Part shown: positions 8,340-17,489 of the stretch, piece by piece | How the letters are laid out: each line of letters begins with the position of its first letter | How positions within the stretch are numbered: the stretch's first letter is position 1 | Source: Cytobacillus oceanisediminis | Lineage (GTDB): Bacteria; Bacillota; Bacilli; Bacillales; Cytobacillaceae | NCBI RefSeq assembly: GCF_022811925.1 | Contig: NZ_CP065511.1 | Location: 2,473,501 to 2,537,500, forward strand | Direction of reading: 5' to 3' | Length of the DNA: 64,000 nucleotides | The notes under the pieces: generated by a model | The model's input: the letters and a program-made list of their open reading frames with translations, nothing else | Told to the model about the DNA's origin: nothing | Databases searched by the model: none | Translations under genes and position numbers: made by a program

Positions 8340-8895
8340 GTAATTTATAATTTTTACACAAATGGTAAACCAAAAAGGAAAAAGCAGCTAAAAGGAAAAT
8401 GGCTATTTGCAGCTCCATTTTTAATTTTAGTGCATGTGAAACCGCAAAGGCTTCAATAACTAAAGCAGGTATTTTTCCGATGGTGCTGGCAATGCCAAAG
8501 GGCAGAAGCCTCATTTTGCTGTATGCTGCTGCCAGCGTGACTGCACCTGATGGGACAAAAGGCAAGACTCTCAGCAAAACAACCATGAAATACGCAACTG
8601 GACCTTCCGCATTCTGGAGCTTAGAAAAAAATTTGTTATTCTTTAGCCGAGGAAAAGAGGAGGTAAGCTTGGTGATTCCTTTGCGATAAAGAATAAAACT
8701 AATAATAGCTCCTGCTGCTTCTCCGATGATTAATAGGATTAGACCCATTTTGAGATCGAAAGCGGCAACTGTGCCCGCAGTAATAAAGGCACTTGGGAGG
8801 AAACCCGTTATCGCTGCAGCAATGTTCATAGATATGCTAAAAAAAGCTGCCAATATCGGTTCCTTTGATAGCCATCCGATGATATCAGAAAACAT
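8335..8895 (-). CDS. VTT-domain (TVP38/TMEM64, DedA-like) membrane protein
   Basis: The 186-residue protein has about five hydrophobic segments and the VTT-domain core: re-entrant loop glycines (GEAAGAIISFILYRKG) and the conserved LLRVLPFVPSGAVTLAAAYSKM segment. Members of this superfamily include lipid scramblase-like and undecaprenyl-phosphate carrier flippases; no substrate can be assigned here. It lies three bases downstream of the response regulator and shares its strand, so it is probably the last gene of an HK-RR-VTT operon and a candidate target or partner of that two-component system. Confidence 0.8.
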   Translation of the reverse strand: MFSDIIGWLSKEPILAAFFSISMNIAAAITGFLPSAFITAGTVAAFDLKMGLILLIIGEAAGAIISFILYRKGITKLTSSFPRLKNNKFFSKLQNAEGPVAYFMVVLLRVLPFVPSGAVTLAAAYSKMRLLPFGIASTIGKIPALVIEAFAVSHALKLKMELQIAIFLLAAFSFLVYHLCKNYKLR

Positions 8896-8898
8896 CTA

Positions 8899-9576
8899 TT
8901 AATCCTTTCCGGTCCATTTATAGCCTAAACCCCAGACAGTCGTCAGATACTCATCTGCAGGAAACCCGGCTTTCCTTAATTTTTCCCGTAAATTTCTGAC
9001 ATGCGAATCTATGGTGCGGTCTTCGATTGACACCCCATAGCCCCATACAGAGCCTATTAAATGCTCACGTGAAAAAACTCTGTTCAGGTTTGAGAGGAAA
9101 AGGCTTAACATTGAAAACTCTTTTGGAGTCAAAAGGATTTCCTTATTTTTATAGGAAAGCTCAAAAGAATCTTCTTTAAGTTCCAGCCCTTTAAAAGTTT
9201 TGGTTTTTCCATCTTTTTTGCTTCTTCTCAGAACCGCTTCAATCCTTGCAGATAATTCCTCTTCATCGAATGGCTTTAAAATATAATCATCTGCTCCGAT
9301 GTTCAATCCTTTTACAATGTCTGGCTTTTCGCTTTTGGCAGTAAGCATGATGATGGGAATATCCCAATATTTTTTAATTTCCTCGCATACTTTCCATCCA
9401 TCCATTTCAGGCATCATAACATCCAAAAGGACGAGATCTGCAGAATGGGTTTCTAAGTAAAGCAAGGCATCTGAACCTGAAGCCAATTTAATGCATTTGT
9501 AGCCGCGGGGCGTTAAGTATAAAGAAATTAGATCAAGCATTCTAGTTTCATCGTCAACCAAAAGTATTGTTTTCAT
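8899..9576 (-). CDS. OmpR/PhoB-family response regulator
   Basis: The 225-residue protein has an N-terminal receiver domain with phosphoacceptor D52 in LVLLDVMMPEMDG, the acidic DDE region and K in KPFDEEEL, and a C-terminal winged helix (LTPKEFSMLSLFLSN ... TIDSHVRNLREKL ... TVWGLGYKW). It would bind DNA when phosphorylated by the kinase encoded just upstream; TAATG shares one base between the kinase stop and this start, so they are translationally coupled. The signal is unknown. Confidence 0.92.
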   Translation of the reverse strand: MKTILLVDDETRMLDLISLYLTPRGYKCIKLASGSDALLYLETHSADLVLLDVMMPEMDGWKVCEEIKKYWDIPIIMLTAKSEKPDIVKGLNIGADDYILKPFDEEELSARIEAVLRRSKKDGKTKTFKGLELKEDSFELSYKNKEILLTPKEFSMLSLFLSNLNRVFSREHLIGSVWGYGVSIEDRTIDSHVRNLREKLRKAGFPADEYLTTVWGLGYKWTGKD

Positions 9577-10958
9577 TATTCCGTTTCTCCCTTAAAAACA
9601 ATTTCAAATTCTGTTCCGTCACCTTCCCTGCTGCAGACAGATATAGTCCCTCCATGGGCATGGACAAGTTCCTTAACAATGGCGAGTCCGAGACCGGTCC
9701 CACCAAGAGCTCTTGCACGTGATTTATCCACTCGGTAAAACCGATTAAAGATAAAGGGCAGTTCCTCCTCAGAAATTCCTCTTCCAGTATCATTTATTTT
9801 AATGGTGACATGTTTTTTGGTCCTGCTTACATTAATTGTGGTTTTATCTCCAGCTGCCGAATACTTAATGGCGTTATCCAGAAGATTATATATGATCTGT
9901 TCCAGCCTTGATGCATCCGCAGATATGGTGATTGATTCATGGCAATTAACAGAAAGCAGCATGCCTTTTTCGATGAAAGCCGGAGAGAATTTTGTTTCAA
10001 TTTTTCTCATGAAATCCTGCAGGTCAATAGGTTTTTTTATTATATCAAAGGTATTTTTATCGATCTTAGCCAAATCGAAAAGATTTTTAACCATATTTGA
10101 AAGCCGGTTGGTTTCCTCCAGGATAATAGATAAATACTGATTTCTTTCTTCCGGGCTCAGGTTCCGCTTCTGAACGATATCCGCATACCCTTTTATATAA
10201 GTAAGAGGAGTGCGAAGTTCGTGCGAAATGCTGGATAAAAATTCATTGCGTTCTTCTCTGAGATAATTCAGGTCACCCGCCAATAACTGAATGGACCGTG
10301 CTAAATCCCCTAGTTCATCGTCACCAGTTTTAGGAAGGGAGACTGAAAAATCACCGCTGCTTATTTGTGAGGTGGCTTCCTTCATTTTAATCAGCGGTTT
10401 CGCCAGGGCCTTTGATAAAAAGATGATGATAGTAATGGTAAAAATGACGGCAATGAAACCGGCGATTAAAAATTGTTCATTTAAGCGTGAAATTAACGAC
10501 TGAATCCAGGCTGTATCCTGAAACATATATACATGGCCTATCAGAACTCCATCCTGTTCGATCGGGCTGACTGTTGAGATATAATCCTCTTCTTTCCAAT
10601 TGTCTCCGATGGTTTTGCCGCCCCTTATAACAGATGTAATAGGCCTTTCTATGTACCTTTGGATAGAACTGCTATCAACAGAAGCGCCAAGGATCTCTTT
10701 AGTTGGATTTGTAATAACTACATCTGTATTTGCTTCAGATTCCATCAGAGCCACATGGGAAATCGTATTTTCATCAAAATGCTTTTCGAGTATAGCACGG
10801 TGTGAGTTGCCGCGTGTCTGCAGGGCTATAAGCTCTTCTTCCACACGTGATTCAACAAGGGTACTATGTAAAAAAAAGAACATAATTGTTTCAAGTCCGA
10901 AAAGGATCAGAAAGAACAACAGGCCTAGCTTCATGGAAAGTTTTTTCAAAGAACTCAC
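9576..10958 (-). CDS. Membrane sensor histidine kinase
   Basis: The 460-residue kinase has two membrane segments (about residues 10-32 and 163-185) flanking an extracytoplasmic sensor of about 130 residues, then HAMP, the HisKA box with phosphorylated H246 in SSISHELRTPL, and the ATPase boxes N (DNAIKYS), G1 (DTGRGI), F (FNRFYRVDKSRARA) and G2 (GGTGLGLAIVKELV). It feeds the OmpR-type regulator that overlaps its stop codon. The sensor region has no family I recognise, so the stimulus is unknown. Confidence 0.92.
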   Translation of the reverse strand: MSSLKKLSMKLGLLFFLILFGLETIMFFFLHSTLVESRVEEELIALQTRGNSHRAILEKHFDENTISHVALMESEANTDVVITNPTKEILGASVDSSSIQRYIERPITSVIRGGKTIGDNWKEEDYISTVSPIEQDGVLIGHVYMFQDTAWIQSLISRLNEQFLIAGFIAVIFTITIIIFLSKALAKPLIKMKEATSQISSGDFSVSLPKTGDDELGDLARSIQLLAGDLNYLREERNEFLSSISHELRTPLTYIKGYADIVQKRNLSPEERNQYLSIILEETNRLSNMVKNLFDLAKIDKNTFDIIKKPIDLQDFMRKIETKFSPAFIEKGMLLSVNCHESITISADASRLEQIIYNLLDNAIKYSAAGDKTTINVSRTKKHVTIKINDTGRGISEEELPFIFNRFYRVDKSRARALGGTGLGLAIVKELVHAHGGTISVCSREGDGTEFEIVFKGETE

Positions 10959-11111
10959 TCATTTCAAGTCAATTACTTCTATTATATTCTAAATGTTTGA
11001 AGAAACTATGCAGAACAGGTATATGTTTTAATAGGACTGTAGAAGGTAAAATAGAATAATGATTTATATTAATGAAAAAACAAGTATACAGTCATACAGG
11101 AGGTTTTTTTA

Positions 11112-11345
11112 ATGAGTGAATGTAAATTGGATCACACACCGGAAGATGTACAAAATAAGTTTGAACAGCAGAAAGAATTTCTGCCGGAAGATATGAGTTC
11201 TTTGTTTCAATCTTTTTTTCAGCAGGAACATACCCAGGATATTTTAAATGAGGTATTCCATTTGCTGAAAAAATTTGATCTTGCTTCTGAGGAGGAACGA
11301 ACCGAGCGAGTCAACAGGCTTTATCTTGTATTAAAAAATGTATAA
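11112..11345 (+). CDS. Small acidic hypothetical protein
   Basis: The product is a 77-residue soluble, helical, acidic protein (DHTPEDVQNKFEQQ ... SLFQSFFQQEHTQDILNEVFHLLKKFDL). AGGAGG precedes the ATG and a strong terminator follows, which supports a real single-gene transcript. It has no signal peptide, cysteines or motif that I recognise, and the function is unknown. Confidence 0.65.
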   Translation: MSECKLDHTPEDVQNKFEQQKEFLPEDMSSLFQSFFQQEHTQDILNEVFHLLKKFDLASEEERTERVNRLYLVLKNV

Positions 11346-11350
11346 TATAG

Positions 11351-11387
11351 AATTGCCGCATCTGATTAATTGTTGCGGCAATTTTTT
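11351..11387 (+). terminator. Rho-independent terminator
   Basis: AATTGCCGCA and TGCGGCAATT pair and are followed by a T run. Confidence 0.9.
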
Positions 11388-11488
11388 ATGTATCTTACAA
11401 TTTTTTTGTAGCTATTAAAATTTTATTTTAACATTGTATGTTTTTATGTTAAGATGCAATTATAGAGAAATATAGAGTAGTATAATAA

Positions 11489-11502
11489 TGAAAGCGATTT
11501 CA
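11489..11502 (+). promoter_or_regulatory. CcpA binding site (cre), perfect match
   Basis: TGAAAGCGATTTCA matches the cre consensus TGWAANCGNTNWCA at every defined position. It lies immediately before the ribosome binding site of the YheO-like regulator, so CcpA bound here should block transcription of the regulator and serine dehydratase genes when preferred sugars are present. Confidence 0.75.
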
Positions 11503-11520
11503 TAAAAGGGAGTGACAAAG

Positions 11521-12195
11521 TTGAAGGAATGCCATAGACCTGTTTTTGACTTGGCGATCCGGACGGCAGATATGCTTGTTCGAATGTTTGGCTCCCGCTG
11601 TGAAGTGGCCGTCCACGATTTCAGCGACTTAAAAAAATCGCTTATTCATATAGCAGGAGATATAACGGACAGGAAGATCGGCTCACCCATCACAGATCTC
11701 GTATTGAATGAATTAGCCAAACATAAAAACGAAGTTAATGATATAGCCAATTATAAAACACAATCCAAAAAAGGAAATATCATGAAATCATCCACGATTT
11801 TTCTCCGTGATGATGAAAATAAAGTAATTGGCGCATTATGCCTTAATTATGATATTAGTTTGCTCATGCAATTTGGAGGAGAAATTGAAGAGTTTATCAG
11901 CTTTGATGAACATTCTTCTAAATCGGAGACCTTTTTTAATTCCGTCCAGGATGTTATTCACGAGATGGTGGATCAAGTACTTCAAGGCTTTAGGAAGGCA
12001 CCTTCATTGATGACGCTCGAAGAAAAAGTTGAATGTGTCCGCCAGCTTGAAGATAAAGGGACATTCCTCATTAAAGGGGCAACTGATTATGTCGCATCTG
12101 TGCTGGGGGTTTCCAAATTCACTATTTATAATTACCTGCAGAAAATCAGAACAATTAATGAGCTGCACCCGGAAGCTGCCGTGGAGCATAAATAA
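11521..12195 (+). CDS. YheO-like PAS / HTH transcriptional regulator
   Basis: The protein has an N-terminal YheO-type PAS domain (FDLAIRTADMLVRMFGSRCEVAVHDF) and a C-terminal helix-turn-helix (DYVASVLGVSKFTIYNYL). The TTG at 11521 is preferred, giving 224 residues, because AAAGGGAG lies 8 bases upstream of it and would overlap the GTG at 11512. It stands directly upstream of sdaAB and sdaAA in the same direction and is the obvious candidate regulator of serine degradation, perhaps sensing serine or a related compound. That link is inferred from position. Confidence 0.8.
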   Translation: MKECHRPVFDLAIRTADMLVRMFGSRCEVAVHDFSDLKKSLIHIAGDITDRKIGSPITDLVLNELAKHKNEVNDIANYKTQSKKGNIMKSSTIFLRDDENKVIGALCLNYDISLLMQFGGEIEEFISFDEHSSKSETFFNSVQDVIHEMVDQVLQGFRKAPSLMTLEEKVECVRQLEDKGTFLIKGATDYVASVLGVSKFTIYNYLQKIRTINELHPEAAVEHK

Positions 12196-12278
12196 GAAAA
12201 TTTTTGGGAAAAGGTAACTGTAATTTTTTATTGCAGCTATCTGAATTTAAAGACCTTAAAAGTAAAGGGGCATACAAA

Positions 12279-12941
12279 ATGAAATACAGATCAGCATTTG
12301 ATATTATTGGCCCGGTTATGATCGGACCTTCAAGTTCCCATACAGCTGGAGCTGCACGCATTGGGCGTGTTGCCCGGACTCTTTTCGGAAAACAGCCGTC
12401 CAAAGCCGAGATTTCTTTATATGGTTCTTTTGCAAAAACCTATAGAGGACATGGTACGGATGTTGCAATTGTCGGCGGAATCCTCGACTTTGATACTTTT
12501 GACGAGCGAATTCCTTCTGCCCTGCAATTAGCTGAAGAAGCAGGGATTGAAGTCATTTTTACAGTTGAAGATACCGTTACAGACCATCCCAATACTGTAA
12601 GAGTCAAGCTTACAGAAGGGGGACGTGACCTTGAACTTGTAGGAATATCCATTGGCGGCGGCACAATTGAAATAACCGAACTGAATTCCTTTGAACTTAA
12701 ATTATCTGGTGAACATCCTGCCATTTTAGTTGTTCATAACGATCAGTTTGGAGTTATCTCCGCTGTTACGAATATTTTATCAAAGCACCAGATTAATATT
12801 GGACATATGGAAGTTTCACGCAAGGAAAAAGGAAAAATGGCAATAATGGTTATTGAAGTGGATCAGAAGATCGGCCATGATGTGATGACGGAGCTTGAAG
12901 GGCTTCCGAATATCACACAAATTATTAGAATGGTTGACTAA
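12279..12941 (+). CDS. sdaAB: L-serine dehydratase, iron-sulfur type, beta subunit
   Basis: L-serine dehydratase deaminates serine to pyruvate and ammonia in the cytoplasm. This 220-residue subunit begins with the conserved FDIIGPVMIGPSSSHTAGAARIGR segment, and its last 75 residues are an ACT domain (AILVVHNDQFGVISAVTNIL), the usual serine-sensing module of the Bacillus enzyme. The ATG at 12279 has AAAGGGG 8 bases upstream; an in-frame GTG-type extension to about 12204 is not supported. The alpha subunit follows after 31 bases. Confidence 0.93.
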   Translation: MKYRSAFDIIGPVMIGPSSSHTAGAARIGRVARTLFGKQPSKAEISLYGSFAKTYRGHGTDVAIVGGILDFDTFDERIPSALQLAEEAGIEVIFTVEDTVTDHPNTVRVKLTEGGRDLELVGISIGGGTIEITELNSFELKLSGEHPAILVVHNDQFGVISAVTNILSKHQINIGHMEVSRKEKGKMAIMVIEVDQKIGHDVMTELEGLPNITQIIRMVD

Positions 12942-12972
12942 TAGTTAGCTGGTCATCAGGAGGGAAAGTCTA

Positions 12973-13851
12973 ATGTTGTTTAGAAATGTTGCTGAGCTTG
13001 TTGAGCTCGCTGAAAATAAAGGTGTAAAAATTGCTGAAATCATGATTCAGCAGGAGATAGACGTAACTGGTTTAAGTCGTGATGAAATAATCGCTAAAAT
13101 GGACCGTAATCTGACTGTCATGGAACAGGCAGTTGAGAGGGGATTGAAAGGCGTCACGTCTGTTACAGGCCTGACTGGCGGAGATGCAGTCCTTTTGCAA
13201 AAGTACATTCAGAGCGGAAAGGCATTATCAGGAAACATTTTATTGGACGCTGTCAGCAAAGCAGTTGCAACCAATGAAGTGAATGCAGCAATGGGTACAA
13301 TTTGTGCCACCCCTACAGCAGGTTCGGCAGGCGTAGTGCCAGGTACACTGTTCGCTGTAAAAGAAGTACTCAATCCAACACGAATGGAAATGATAGAATT
13401 TCTGTTTACTTCAGCAGCATTTGGCTTTGTGGTGGCAAACAATGCCTCCATATCCGGTGCAGCAGGAGGATGTCAGGCTGAGGTAGGGTCTGCAAGCGGC
13501 ATGGCTGCAGCATCCATTGTGGAATTGGCAGGCGGGACACCACAACAGGCTGCTGAAGCAATGGCGATTACACTTAAAAACATGCTGGGCCTTGTTTGTG
13601 ATCCAGTTGCCGGACTAGTAGAAGTCCCATGCGTAAAGCGAAATGCCATGGGTGCTTCCAACGCCATGACAGCAGCAGACATGGCCCTCGCTGGAATTAC
13701 AAGCAGAATTCCATGTGATGAAGTCATCAACGCAATGTTCTTAATCGGGCAATCCATGCCTTCAGCACTAAGGGAAACAGCTGAGGGGGGACTGGCTGCA
13801 ACGCCAACCGGAAGAAGACTGCAGGAAGAGATTTTTGGGAAAAAGAAGTAA
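12973..13851 (+). CDS. sdaAA: L-serine dehydratase, iron-sulfur type, alpha subunit
   Basis: This is the catalytic subunit, 292 residues. The cysteines that carry the oxygen-sensitive 4Fe-4S cluster are visible in GTICATPTAGSAG, GGCQAEVGSASGMAA and CDPVAGLVEVPCVKRN. The cluster binds and activates the serine hydroxyl. It is the last gene of the regulator-sdaAB-sdaAA unit and, with that unit, probably under CcpA control through the cre site at 11489. Confidence 0.94.
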   Translation: MLFRNVAELVELAENKGVKIAEIMIQQEIDVTGLSRDEIIAKMDRNLTVMEQAVERGLKGVTSVTGLTGGDAVLLQKYIQSGKALSGNILLDAVSKAVATNEVNAAMGTICATPTAGSAGVVPGTLFAVKEVLNPTRMEMIEFLFTSAAFGFVVANNASISGAAGGCQAEVGSASGMAAASIVELAGGTPQQAAEAMAITLKNMLGLVCDPVAGLVEVPCVKRNAMGASNAMTAADMALAGITSRIPCDEVINAMFLIGQSMPSALRETAEGGLAATPTGRRLQEEIFGKKK

Positions 13852-13965
13852 TTTAATTTTGTAGCTTATAACACCAGTTCTTTAGTGAATTGGTGTTTAT
13901 ATTTGTGTGGAAAAAAGTTATGCTTATTTAGGATAAATTTTAAAAAAGGGGAGAGAAATAAGAGT

Positions 13966-15057
13966 TTGAAAGTTATAAGAGGGGCTATTATCACTATTGT
14001 TATTGTGTTTATGCTGTTAATGGGAATTGCTGCTCCTGCAGCATTTATTGGATTAGCTGTCTTTTTAGTTGGATTATATTTAAATATTCAATACCGAAAA
14101 TATAAGATTAATTTTAAAAAATCTGGCTGGATTATGGCTGCTGGCTTTGTGTTATCCATTTTTTTAGCAACTGCAGATTCTGATGCAACAGAAACAGTAA
14201 GTGAACCTGAGAAAGAACAAATAATGACAGATCAGGATGAAGCAGATAAGAAGGCTGAAGAAGAAAAGATTGGTGAAGAGAAGGCTAAAGAAGAGGAAGC
14301 CAAGAAGCAGGAAGAGGAGCAAGCACGGCTAGAAGCAGAACAGGTAGAAAAACAGAAACAAGAAGAGGCTGAAAAGCAAAAACAGGAACAGGATCAAAAT
14401 CAGGCTGCAGAAAGCTTGGGCCTGGAACTAGTTACCGTTGGCAGAGTAGTAGACGGTGACACAATAGAAACATCAGACGGGAGAAAGGTCCGCCTGATTG
14501 GAGTGAACACTCCCGAATCAACAACAAGAGTAGAAGAATACGGAAAAGAAGCAAGCCAATTTACCACATCTGAGCTGACTGGCAAGAAAATCTGGATGCA
14601 AAAGGATGTCTCTGACACAGACCGGTATGGCCGCCTGCTGAGAATCATTTGGGTGGATATCCCGACTGATGATATGGACGAAAATGAAATACGTGAAAAA
14701 ATGTTCAATGCCCATTTGGTTCTGAATGGTTATGCCGAGCCATCCACCTACAATCCGGATGTAAAATACAGTGAATACTTCAGAAAATTCGGAAGGGAAG
14801 CAAGAGAAGCCAATAAAGGGTTATGGGCTCTCGGGGATGAGGGTACTACTAAAGGGGACCTGGATTCTGCAGCAGCCAGCGGGTCGAATGACAGCAGTGG
14901 TACAGCCAGCAATTCGACTTCCGCAGATGGCAGCACTGAGTCCTACCAAAACTGTACAGAGTTAAGAAAGGTTTATCCAAATGGTGTGCCGTCTACACAT
15001 CCTGCATATGCCTCGAAACATGATCGAGACAAAGACAACTTTGCCTGCGAACGATAA
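13966..15057 (+). CDS. Membrane-anchored thermonuclease with excalibur domain
   Basis: The TTG at 13966, preceded by GGGGAGAG, gives 363 residues. Two hydrophobic segments lie at about residues 5-35 and 50-65. A highly charged Lys/Glu/Gln coiled linker follows, then a staphylococcal-nuclease domain (VGRVVDGDTIETSDGRKVRLIGVNTPES, then TDRYGRLLRIIWVD with catalytic Arg residues), a Ser-rich spacer, and a C-terminal excalibur calcium-binding motif (DRDKDNFACE). The nuclease would act outside the cell surface on DNA or RNA in a Ca2+-dependent way. A terminator follows directly. Confidence 0.88.
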   Translation: MKVIRGAIITIVIVFMLLMGIAAPAAFIGLAVFLVGLYLNIQYRKYKINFKKSGWIMAAGFVLSIFLATADSDATETVSEPEKEQIMTDQDEADKKAEEEKIGEEKAKEEEAKKQEEEQARLEAEQVEKQKQEEAEKQKQEQDQNQAAESLGLELVTVGRVVDGDTIETSDGRKVRLIGVNTPESTTRVEEYGKEASQFTTSELTGKKIWMQKDVSDTDRYGRLLRIIWVDIPTDDMDENEIREKMFNAHLVLNGYAEPSTYNPDVKYSEYFRKFGREAREANKGLWALGDEGTTKGDLDSAAASGSNDSSGTASNSTSADGSTESYQNCTELRKVYPNGVPSTHPAYASKHDRDKDNFACER

Positions 15058-15065
15058 TAGAAGGG

Positions 15066-15097
15066 GTGGCTCTAGATATAGAGCCGGCTACTTTTTT
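15066..15097 (+). terminator. Terminator of the thermonuclease gene
   Basis: GGCTCTA and TAGAGCC pair around GATA with an outer GT/AC extension, followed by a six-T run. Confidence 0.75.
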
Positions 15098-15138
15098 GTA
15101 AAAAGAGAACCTGGGCGTACATGACCCAATTTAAATAA

Positions 15139-15165
15139 AGAACACTGGCTCCTGGCCAGTGTTCT
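15139..15165 (-). terminator. Terminator of the minus-strand small gene
   Basis: AGAACACTGGC and GCCAGTGTTCT pair around five bases; on the minus strand the stem is followed by TTTATTT. It overlaps the stop codon of the gene it ends. Confidence 0.8.
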
Positions 15166-15385
15166 ATGAGGTTCTTTTATGATGGTCATTCAATTTAATA
15201 AGGGAACCCCTTTTTATCCAATAATGAAAATTTTCTGCCGGGAAGACCCCGCGTCCATTTGACCTGTCCATCTGGATGACAACGCTGTTCTGGGTCACCT
15301 CCAGAATTTTAAGTGTTTGGGAACGGTTAAGATTTGGCATGAAGGTACTTTTGATTTCAAATTGCATATCCTTATCAAGGTTCAA
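15164..15385 (-). CDS. Small hypothetical cytosolic protein
   Basis: The product is a 73-residue soluble protein rich in beta-type segments (FEIKSTFMPNL, LKILEVTQNSVVIQM) with a basic C-terminus. The TTG at 15385 is chosen because TAGGAGG lies 8 bases before it, while the GTG at 15394 is inside that ribosome binding site. A dedicated terminator supports a real gene. I do not recognise the family; the function is unknown. Confidence 0.6.
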   Translation of the reverse strand: MNLDKDMQFEIKSTFMPNLNRSQTLKILEVTQNSVVIQMDRSNGRGVFPAENFHYWIKRGSLIKLNDHHKRTS

Positions 15386-15583
15386 TGATGACACCTCCTA
15401 AATATTTAATTATTTCTAATCTTCCCATTCACCTTTATTTCTATCCAATTATTGGCCAGTATATTTTTGAATAATCGAAGCGCAAAGCTTTTTTAACCTA
15501 TTAGAGGATTTACAACTTTAGAATTTTTGTAATAAACTGTATAATCCAATGGAGAACTATGAAATTTAACAAGCAGGTGAAGT

Positions 15584-16537
15584 ATGTTGAAGGAAAAAAT
15601 TAAAGTTGGATTAATAGGAATGGGTGCCGTGGGGGAAAGGATCCTGCGTCAATTTCGGCAGCATGAGGAGTTTGAGATTGCAGCTCTTTGTGATCGAAAT
15701 GCCGAACGATTAGATAAATTTAATGCTGAGCTGCCAGATGCAGCATTACATACCAATCATTTGGAACTGCTTCAGGACGAAACCATCAAACTAATCTATT
15801 TAGGTGTTCCGCCAAAATTTCATTATTCAATTAGCATGGATATTATAAAGAGCGGCAAGCACCTTCTTTGTGAAAAGCCCCTGGCCAATTCTATTGAAGA
15901 GGCTAAGGATATGTATGAAGCTGCTGAAAATGCCGGAATTATCCATGCCATGAATTTTCCAATGGCATACAGCCCGGCCTTTAAAGTGTTTAGAGAAAAG
16001 ATACAGACTGGTGAACTGGGTGAGATTAAGAAGGTAGAACTGCACCTGCAATTTACACAATGGCCACGTGAATGGCAGCAGAACGAATGGATTTCCAGCA
16101 GGGAACAAGGGGGCTTTATCCGGGAAGTATCTCCTCACTTTATTCATATGATTCTGGATACCTTCGGAGAGTTGGCCAATATCCGTTCTTTTGTGGAATA
16201 TCCGGATGATGAACGTTTATGTGAAACCAGCTTTACCACTTCATTGAAGCTTCCAGGCGGCATTCCTGTTCTATTTAACGGAATTGCGGGAATTGGGCAA
16301 AAAGAACATCTGTCTTTTAAAGTTTTTGGTGATAAAGGAACTATGGATATGCAGAACTGGGGTGTTCTTGTACAAAGTACGTCCGAAAACAGCGGAGAAA
16401 TGATAAGGCTTGATAAGCCGAAAAACAGTCTTCCTGCAGAACTCCTCAAAGCAATAAGAGGAGACAATGCATTATTGGTTTCCTTTAAAGAAGGATATCA
16501 GGTGCAAAAGGTGCTTGAAAAAATCCTATTAAGATAA
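15584..16537 (+). CDS. Gfo/Idh/MocA family NAD(P)-dependent oxidoreductase
   Basis: The 317-residue protein has an N-terminal Rossmann fold (VGLIGMGAVGERILRQF) and the conserved LLCEKPLANS motif whose Lys takes part in catalysis, followed by a C-terminal alpha/beta substrate domain. Family members oxidise or reduce sugars, inositols or related hydroxy compounds using NAD(P). No neighbour hints at the substrate; the gene appears to be alone. Confidence 0.85.
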   Translation: MLKEKIKVGLIGMGAVGERILRQFRQHEEFEIAALCDRNAERLDKFNAELPDAALHTNHLELLQDETIKLIYLGVPPKFHYSISMDIIKSGKHLLCEKPLANSIEEAKDMYEAAENAGIIHAMNFPMAYSPAFKVFREKIQTGELGEIKKVELHLQFTQWPREWQQNEWISSREQGGFIREVSPHFIHMILDTFGELANIRSFVEYPDDERLCETSFTTSLKLPGGIPVLFNGIAGIGQKEHLSFKVFGDKGTMDMQNWGVLVQSTSENSGEMIRLDKPKNSLPAELLKAIRGDNALLVSFKEGYQVQKVLEKILLR

Positions 16538-16728
16538 TTAGAGGTATTTGTGTCTCTTTTTTATTCATCTAAACCGTACAGTAATCCCATCCTTCTTCTT
16601 ATGAAACAATACTCGAAAAAGTCCTGTGTTTTAATGTATAATAATCAGGTGAGAGTTCTTCCGATCTGTGAAGACTCTATTATTTATCATAAATTTCATA
16701 GATCCAAAGTTGAAAGAGAGTGGGACAT

Positions 16729-17448
16729 ATGGGCCGTAAATGGAACAATATTAAAGAAAAGAAAGCATCAAAAGACGCAAATACGAGCCGTGTATATTCC
16801 AAGTTTGCACTTGAAATATATGTGGTTGCCAAGCAAGGTGAGCCTGATCCGGAAGCAAACCAGGCTTTAAAATTTGTGCTCGAACGTGCAAAAACATATA
16901 ACGTGCCAAGAAATATCATTGATCGTGCAATTGAAAAAGCAAAAGGCGGAGCGGAAGAAAACTATGATGAGCTTCGCTACGAAGGATTCGGGCCTAGCGG
17001 ATCCATGATTATAGTCGATGCATTAACTAATAACGTAAATCGCACAGCTTCTAACGTACGTGCTGCATTCGGAAAAAATGGCGGGAATATGGGTGTGAGC
17101 GGATCTGTTTCCTATATGTTCGACTCAACCGCTGTTATCGGCATTGAAGGCAAATCGGAGGAAGAAGTGCTGGAAATCCTGATGGAAGCAGACGTAGATG
17201 CACGTGATATTCTGGAAGAAGATGATACGGTAATCGTTTATGCAGAACCCGATCAGTTTCATGCAGTTCAGGAAGCATTCAAGTCAGCAGGCATAAATGA
17301 GTTTGCTGTTGCTGAATTAACAATGCTCCCGCAAAATGAAGTCACCCTTGAGGCTGATGCACAGGCGCAATTTGAAAAGCTGATTGACGCCCTTGAAGAC
17401 CTGGAAGATGTCCAGCGTGTTTATCACAATGTAGACCAAGGTGAATAA
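16729..17448 (+). CDS. yeeI: YebC/PmpR family protein YeeI
   Basis: The ATG at 16729 (GAGAG 8 bases upstream) gives 239 residues, the length of B. subtilis YeeI. The sequence starts [20 protein letters not shown], has the [21 protein letters not shown] block, and a C-terminal region ending in YHNVDQGE. YebC-type proteins were first described as DNA-binding regulators; some members help ribosomes through polyproline stretches, and which role applies here cannot be told from sequence. The gene is monocistronic with a clear terminator. Confidence 0.93.
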   Translation: MGRKWNNIKEKKASKDANTSRVYSKFALEIYVVAKQGEPDPEANQALKFVLERAKTYNVPRNIIDRAIEKAKGGAEENYDELRYEGFGPSGSMIIVDALTNNVNRTASNVRAAFGKNGGNMGVSGSVSYMFDSTAVIGIEGKSEEEVLEILMEADVDARDILEEDDTVIVYAEPDQFHAVQEAFKSAGINEFAVAELTMLPQNEVTLEADAQAQFEKLIDALEDLEDVQRVYHNVDQGE

Positions 17449-17453
17449 CTGAG

Positions 17454-17489
17454 AAAAGGAGTCCTCTTAATTGCTGGACTCCTTTTTTT
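17454..17489 (+). terminator. Rho-independent terminator of yeeI
   Basis: AAAAGGAGTCC and GGACTCCTTTT form an 11-bp stem and run into T7. Confidence 0.92.

Noticed and set aside
16550..16870. 106-codon plus-strand frame overlapping the yeeI start
   Set aside because: It overlaps the well-supported yeeI gene in another frame and has no ribosome binding site or family resemblance.
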